A DNA stretch of 64,000 nt from Thamnaconus septentrionalis (Eukaryota; Chordata; Actinopteri; Tetraodontiformes; Monacanthidae), in assembly GCA_009823395.1 (NCBI GenBank), contig CM020514.1:1623466-1687465 (forward strand), given 5' to 3'. This document shows positions 59,301 to 64,000 of the stretch, one piece after another (positions within the stretch are counted from its first letter, which is position 1; the number at the start of each line of letters is the position of its first letter). A program made the translations under genes and the position numbers. The notes below the pieces were generated by a model, which saw only the letters and a program-made list of their open reading frames with translations, was not told where the DNA came from and did no database searches.

Positions 59301-62182
59301 AGCAACATTGTGGTCCAGAGCAGGACCAAGTGTGTGCTGTGTGACTTCGGTCTGGCCCTGAGGCTGGACGAGTCCCTCACGGTGGATGACTTCGCCAACA
59401 GTGGGCAGGTACGTGGTCCTGAGCTGTTCCTGGAGAACAGGAAGTGGTTTCCACCCTCCCACACAACCGGTGTGGTGTCACCATGTCCAGGTGGGAACAG
59501 CCCGCTACATGGCTCCTGAGGTCCTGGAGTCCCGGGTGAACCTGGAGGACCTGGAGGCATTCAAGCAGATGGACGTCTACTCCATGTCCCTGGTCCTCTG
59601 GGAGATGGCGTCACGCTGCAGGGCCATCGGAGGTAGGGCTGCGAATCTACGGGTGTCCCACGATTTGATTCAATATCAACTCTTGGGGTCATAATTGGAT
59701 TATATCGATTTTTTTTGTTTCAACTCTATTCTCGATTCAAAATTTATTTATTTTTTCTTACTCAAAATGATTCTCTATTCATTCAATAAATAGGATTTTA
59801 GCAGGATCTACCTGTCTGGTGACATGAAAGCAGAGCAGTAGATTTTTGTAAAAAGCTTTTAGAATTGTAGAGGACAATGTTTTATCAACTGATTGTAATA
59901 ATGTAAACAAACAAATGTAAATCCAAGACAATAATATGTTGTCTGATTTATTCATGCTTGCAAAAGTTTTAACCAGACCAAAACATTTTAACATCTGACT
60001 GAATCTGACACTCAGTTACTTCTCCCTCACTAACCAGAACAATAAATTACATCAATAGAGTACAATTGGTAGCTAGCTGCCAGTCTTTGCCAGAACTTGC
60101 CACTTCTTAAACACTACCATAAATTATTAGGGATGTCCAAATGCCGATTTAGCATATTTTATTAGATTGGTGATCCACTGATATGCGTTCAAAATCAACA
60201 AACCGATCTTATAATAATAATAATAATACATCAATAACGTTATACATTTACAGTTCACAATGTATAAATAAGAGGCGGATTTCTGCCCTCTGCTAGTCAT
60301 CGCTGCCGTGCTCCGAAAAGAAGTGACTTATTGAAGTCGAAGGTTTCCGCCAGGCTCTCCATGTCTCGTGAGCTAGCATGCCCACTGTGTTCTTCAATTT
60401 GTAAAATAAACAAAACGGTGAAGAAAAAAAGTCTGAATCCAGTGGATACAGTTTATTCAAGGTAAGAAAAAAGATTGGATTGGTAAAAAAATAAAAAAAT
60501 AAAAAAAAAATCAGGATCAGCAATTAATCATCATTGAAAAATTGGGATCAGATCGGGACCAAAAAATGTGATTGGGACATCCCTATAATCATACAAAAAT
60601 ACTATGTCTTGATCAGCTGCTGGTGTTGTGTGCTTTCAAAGTCCGTGGAGGAGGTTGTATTTCTTTAGGCTGCTGTTCAATCAATAAATCAATCAATCAA
60701 TCAATCAACTTTTATTTGCACAGCGCTAAATCACACCCAAAACTCCCCTGTGGGAAGAAACCTAGAGCAGATCCAGACTCCAGAGGGCCGTCATCTGCCA
60801 ATGACCAGTTGGGGTGAGAAAGAAATACAAAAAGATGTAGAGAGAGAGACAGCGATAGAGATAGAGGTAGCCAGAGTGGCAGACAGGCCAGAGTGAGTTG
60901 CAGGGTTAAAGCTCTCACAATAAACAGTAGATGCAGATATATAAGAATGAATAATTAAAATATGTATATCAGTGGATGTTTTTGTATCTTATACATCAAA
61001 ACATTCTAGAATTTAGAATGTAGGCCCAAATGTTGGGCCTTCTCACGTGTCCACCAGAACACTCCACATGGACGGCGGCTGTACCACCCCACCATGTGGA
61101 GTGTTCTGGTGGCGACCCAGATTCTTTTTCCTCCCTCTCCTTTTTAGCGGAAACCGGAAACACAATAACGCGCTGCTTATTGCGCATTACCTACGGCAGC
61201 CCAGGAGGCACATACACATTGCCGCGAGCCGGTGGAAGAAAATTATTTTTTTGAAAATGAGAATTGATCATGAATCGAACAAAGTGAGAATCGCGAATTC
61301 AAAACAATTTTTTTCCTACATACCCAATTGGAGGTATGAGCATCTTTCGGGAGGTCCCAGTGTCTCAGGTCACTGGGCTGATCTCCTTTCCTGGTCTTGT
61401 TCTTCTCTCCTGGTCTTGAGCTCCTTTCCTAGTCCTGATCTTGTCTCCTGGTCCTGGTTTTCTCTCCTGGTCTTGTTCTTCTCTCCTGGTCTTGAGCTCC
61501 TTTCCTAGTCCTGATCTTGTCTCCTGGTCCTGGTTTTCTCTCCTGGTCTTGTTCTTCTCTCCTGGTCTTGAGCTCCTTTCCTGGTCCTGGTTTTCTCGCC
61601 TGGTCCTGATCTTCTCTCTTAATCTCCTCTCCTGGTCTGATCCCCGTCCTGTCATTAAAGAGGTGAGGAGCTACGAGCCGGCCTTCAGCTCCCAGGTGTG
61701 TGACCAGCCATGTGTGGACTCCATGAGGGACCTGGTTCTGAGGGACCGAGGGCGGCCCGACCTCCCCGCAGCCTGGACACAGCACCAGGTGGGACCCTAG
61801 TGGCTATGCGACCTTCTGGACCTTCTGGTCCTTCTGCTACGTCTGAGTCTCACGTGTCCGTCTGTATGTCCTGCAGGGCATGAGGGTCTTCTGCTCCACA
61901 CTGACTGAGTGCTGGGACCAGGACCCTGAGGCCCGGCTGACGGCCCCCTGCGTGGTGGAGCGGCTGGTCGCCCTGCAGGAGGAAGGCCCGGGGGCGGGGC
62001 CTGGAGAGGAAGTTGGTGGAGACATGGACTCTGAAACGACGGACAACGAGAAGGCCACACTCCCCTGCTCCTCCTCCTCCTCCTCCTACTGCGCCTCCCA
62101 GGCCCCTCCCCCTCCTGATGCAGCGGTATCCCATGATCCTCCTGGTGTGACCGTCCCGCCTCGGACTCAACTTCCTGTTTGA
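55078..62182 (+). CDS. tgfbr2: TGF-beta receptor type II, complete
   Basis: Transmembrane Ser/Thr kinase that binds TGF-beta and phosphorylates the type I receptor. Exons 55078-55114, 56832-56988, 57308-57534, 57881-58533, 59271-59408, 59491-59632, 61661-61788, 61877-62182: 1788 nt, 595 codons plus TGA, frame continuous. Signal [13 protein letters not shown]; cysteine-rich ectodomain ([11 protein letters not shown], ending [11 protein letters not shown]); [22 protein letters not shown]; kinase with P-loop [12 protein letters not shown] lysine, [11 protein letters not shown] and [25 protein letters not shown] and [14 protein letters not shown] distinguish it from ACVR2, BMPR2 and AMHR2. The C-terminal tail is Ser/Pro-rich and longer than usual. 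Fish may have more than one copy (2a, 2b or -like); I cannot tell which this is. Confidence 0.94.
55139..55200. repeat. (GT)n after the tgfbr2 exon 1 donor
   Basis: About 62 bp of TG repeat starts 25 bp into intron 1. The same intron has (CA)n at 55661-55702, (GT)n at 55807-55855 and 55958-55992, (CA)n at 56132-56187 and (CT)n at 56256-56308. Confidence 0.95.
57545..57800. repeat. GTAGCCACCACCTCCCTGAG minisatellite, tgfbr2 intron 3
   Basis: A G-rich lead (57545-57612) followed by about seven units of some 25-28 bp with GTAGCC and CCCAGGAA words. It ends about 80 bp before the kinase exon. Confidence 0.85.
58545..59215. repeat. GGATCAGTTCAGGTTCA minisatellite, tgfbr2 intron 4
   Basis: Some forty units of 11-19 bp built on GATCAGTTCAG fill almost the whole intron between the exons ending at 58533 and starting at 59271. 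Confidence 0.93.
60120..60590. mobile_element. MITE with TAGGGATGTCC ends, tgfbr2 intron 6
   Basis: Left TTAGGGATGTCCAAATGCCG, right GATTGGGACATCCCTATAA: inverted ends of about 16 bp with mismatches. Inside are CCGATC-type words repeated near both ends and an ATA microsatellite. Perhaps hAT-like; I could not fix a clean target duplication. Confidence 0.6.
60675..60905. mobile_element. (CAAT)n plus TTTATTTGCACAGCGC repeat
   Basis: Short relative of the element at 18931-19990, sharing CCCTGTGGGAAGAAACCTAG and CCAGTTGGGGTGA. Confidence 0.65.
61022..61112. repeat. Two nested perfect inverted repeats (hairpins), tgfbr2 intron 6
   Basis: AGGCCCAA-atg-TTGGGCCT (61022-61040) is followed at once by 21-bp arms at 61051-61071 and 61092-61112 (CCACCAGAACACTCCACATG... 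and its exact complement) around a 20-nt loop. Confidence 0.9.
61380..61650. repeat. CTCTCCTGGTCTTGTTCTT minisatellite ending at the tgfbr2 exon 7 acceptor
   Basis: A higher-order unit of about 78 bp is repeated roughly three times, built of 14-20-bp pyrimidine-rich subunits (TCCTGGTC). It serves as an extended polypyrimidine tract before the weak acceptor GTCATTAAAG at 61660. Confidence 0.9.
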
Positions 62183-62643
62183 ATACTATTGGATTTCATG
62201 GAGCAGGGTGCTGCCAGGCGCCTGTTTGTCGTCCTGCTAGCCACCTGCTACTAGCCACCTGTTAGCCTCACCTCTGGGCAGGGCCCAGAGGTGAGGGGGC
62301 GAGGCCTTGGACTTATGCACCTCCCACTGAACCATCATGATTCCCCGTCCCCTTTCGCGTGTTAATAACCGATGAACTGCATAAAGACACTAGAACCAAC
62401 ACCTGAGGGGAGGATGTTGGATCATTCTGATTGCTAATGCTAATGCTAATAAGTTGCATCCAGTCAACAAAGATCACTGGGACCGTGGGACCGGGTGTTC
62501 ACTGGTGAGCAGGTGGGCTACAACGCCCCCTGCTGGGAATTGCAGTATGATGTGTGAACCACCAGAGGGCGCTGCTCCAGTCGCAGGTCTGCAGGCAGAA
62601 AAACTCTTGTGGTTGCAGCCAGTCGCTGCAGCTGTTTGTGAAA

Positions 62644-62649
62644 AATAAA
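62644..62649 (+). terminator. tgfbr2 poly(A) signal AATAAA
   Basis: AATAAA lies 462 bp after the stop, followed by GAGACTTTTCACC and T-rich DNA, a plausible cleavage region. Confidence 0.65.
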
Positions 62650-62659
62650 GAGACTTTTC

Positions 62660-63787
62660 ACCGGCAGCTGGTTCAGACAGGTTCCAATTCTTCTTCTTCT
62701 TCTTCTCTCCTGAACCCTGGACGTCACTGCCTGATGATGTCAATATGTGAAACCAGTCATCAGAAAACTGCTTGGATGGGAGAAAGCACACTCTGCCAAA
62801 CACAGAACCCTGACTCGGAGCCACGTGAACACGTAGCGAATTCGTGTTTGTTGACAATTCATCCTCACTCTTTGTGCAAACACCTGAAAATCACTGTCAC
62901 TGGCTAGCTCCTGACGGCACAATGTAGCTGTAGCAGAAGTCAGTGATAGCAATTATTATTATTATAATTATTATTATTATTATTATTCAGACAAGCTAGC
63001 TGTAGCAGGCTATCCAGCTGAGTAAGCAAGTAGAAAATAAAAGAATCAAGATGTGTTGGAAGTATTATTCTGGAGTGCAGATGCACTACCGGTGAGCTAA
63101 AGCTATAGCTGGGGCTCAGCAGCAGCGCCATCTGCAGGGTAACTGGAGTCCTGCGGGTGTTCCAGCATCAGAGAAATCTCCACCAGACTTCTGACTTCTC
63201 CCCAATGTTGGGCTGAAGGCACCACTTTCCTTTTTTCCTTTTTTTTTCTTAACGAAAGTCTGGACCTCCCCACGGTGGTGATTTTCTCCTCGGAGGTTCT
63301 GGACCACAACAGAAACAGAGAACCAGCACAGGAGAAACAGCTCCTCGTTGAGATGAAAGCCAGCAGAGCTCAAGTAAAACCACGATATACAAAAATACGA
63401 TGGAGGAAGGTTCCACGGTGTTTCTTCAGGAGGGTCGCTCTTCTCTGCTGGTCCTCAGGAGGTTCACGCTGACGCTGGACAGGATGGAGGTGATCCGCTC
63501 GGAAAACAGAGACTTCCTTTGACCCTCAGAGTGTCCGGAACTAATCGCATGACCTCTTCTCACAGCCTCCTGCTTGCTGTGTGAGTGTGGGAAGCAGCTT
63601 CAGGACTGGATAGAACCGGTCGGACCACCTGAAGGTCTTCAATAGTTCAGAACAACAGGGCTTTCCTTATTCACTCATTATTAATTATTCTTTTCAGTTT
63701 AACAAAAAATAAAATAAAATAATAATAATAATAATAATAATAATATAAATAGACGCCCGTTATCGAGCTCGGATTCATCGATTCACC
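62660..63787. other. Intergenic DNA between tgfbr2 and the Myb/SANT exon
   Basis: (TTA)n at 62951-62986 and (AAT)n at 63717-63745. No coding sequence recognised. Confidence 0.5.
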
Positions 63788-63942
63788 ATGACGACAGCGG
63801 CGCACTTTTCCCCATCCGAGGCGGAAATCCTCATGGAGGCTTGTGAGGGGATTAAAGAACAAAATAAAGAGGAAAGGCAACACCGCCACAGTTATGTAAC
63901 AGAGAGAAAAGCGTGGCAAAGTATAGCAGACCGTCTGAATGT
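63788..63942 (+). CDS. First exon of a Myb/SANT-like DNA-binding protein (Harbinger-associated type)
   Basis: MTTAAHFSPSEAEILMEACE begins a helix-turn-helix start, then RKAWQSIADRLNV with a consensus donor (GT|GTAAGT) at 63943. The FSPSEAEIL...WQ.IADRLN pattern and an intron directly after it are typical of Myb/SANT-like proteins encoded by, or derived from, PIF/Harbinger transposons, of which fish genomes carry many. 51 codons are visible and the rest lies beyond the window. Whether it is a live transposon, a domesticated gene or a relic cannot be decided here. Confidence 0.6.
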
Positions 63943-64000
63943 GTAAGTGGTGCACAAATAGGAAGTCGCTGCTCGCACTGACACAATCGCAATTACGATC

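Noticed and set aside
61365..61785. Minus-strand Arg/Glu-rich open frames
   Set aside because: Complement of the pyrimidine minisatellite before tgfbr2 exon 7.

Overview
This window is nuclear DNA from a ray-finned fish, very probably a teleost. It carries intron-split vertebrate genes (an alpha-V integrin, a TGF-beta type II receptor and a FISNA-NACHT-LRR receptor of the fish-expanded type). It is full of long (CA)n/(GT)n tracts and holds fragments of BEL/Pao, Ty3/gypsy, L1-like and L2-like elements and MITEs. I read it by eye. Exon limits come from splice-site consensus plus reading-frame continuity, and family calls come from recognised motifs.

Layout. (1) 39-9556, + strand: the last 22 exons (752 codons, frame continuous) of itgav, from mid beta-propeller to the cytoplasmic tail. 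Its introns are packed with dinucleotide tracts, minisatellites and two fold-back MITEs. (2) 9557-11260: 3' UTR and downstream flank. (3) 11260-31000: a transposon-rich block with two intact copies (A at 16117-18250, B at 27610-29502) of an Ig-domain membrane receptor gene that I do not recognise. Around them lie a broken gypsy element with protease joined directly to integrase, a solo LTR with a 5-bp target duplication, and a degenerate but structurally complete BEL/Pao element with both LTRs and a 5-bp target duplication. (4) 31313-41830, - strand: an NLR gene (5' exon with an interferon-type element just upstream, short coding exon, FISNA-NACHT exon, five LRR exons). An L1-like element sits in one LRR intron, and its reading phase does not close at two joints. 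(5) 42000-48250: retroelement fragments. (6) 48788-50932: Ig receptor copy C, intact. (7) 51000-54400: more repeat family, L1-like fragments and one TA-flanked MITE. (8) 55078-62182, + strand: complete tgfbr2 (8 exons, 595 codons, kinase residues intact). (9) 63788-63942: first exon of a Myb/SANT-like protein of the Harbinger-associated type.

How the parts relate. Alpha-V integrins activate latent TGF-beta and tgfbr2 is its receptor, so two members of one pathway flank the block. Between them is an immune-receptor island: three near-identical two-Ig-domain receptors and one NLR. Dated by their insertions, copies A, B and C existed before the BEL/Pao element and the solo LTR arrived, because the empty sites are visible in the sister copies. 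The three Ig copies are nearly identical even in introns, yet differ sharply in one short loop of the first Ig domain. That loop is the best candidate here for a new, diversifying recognition system.
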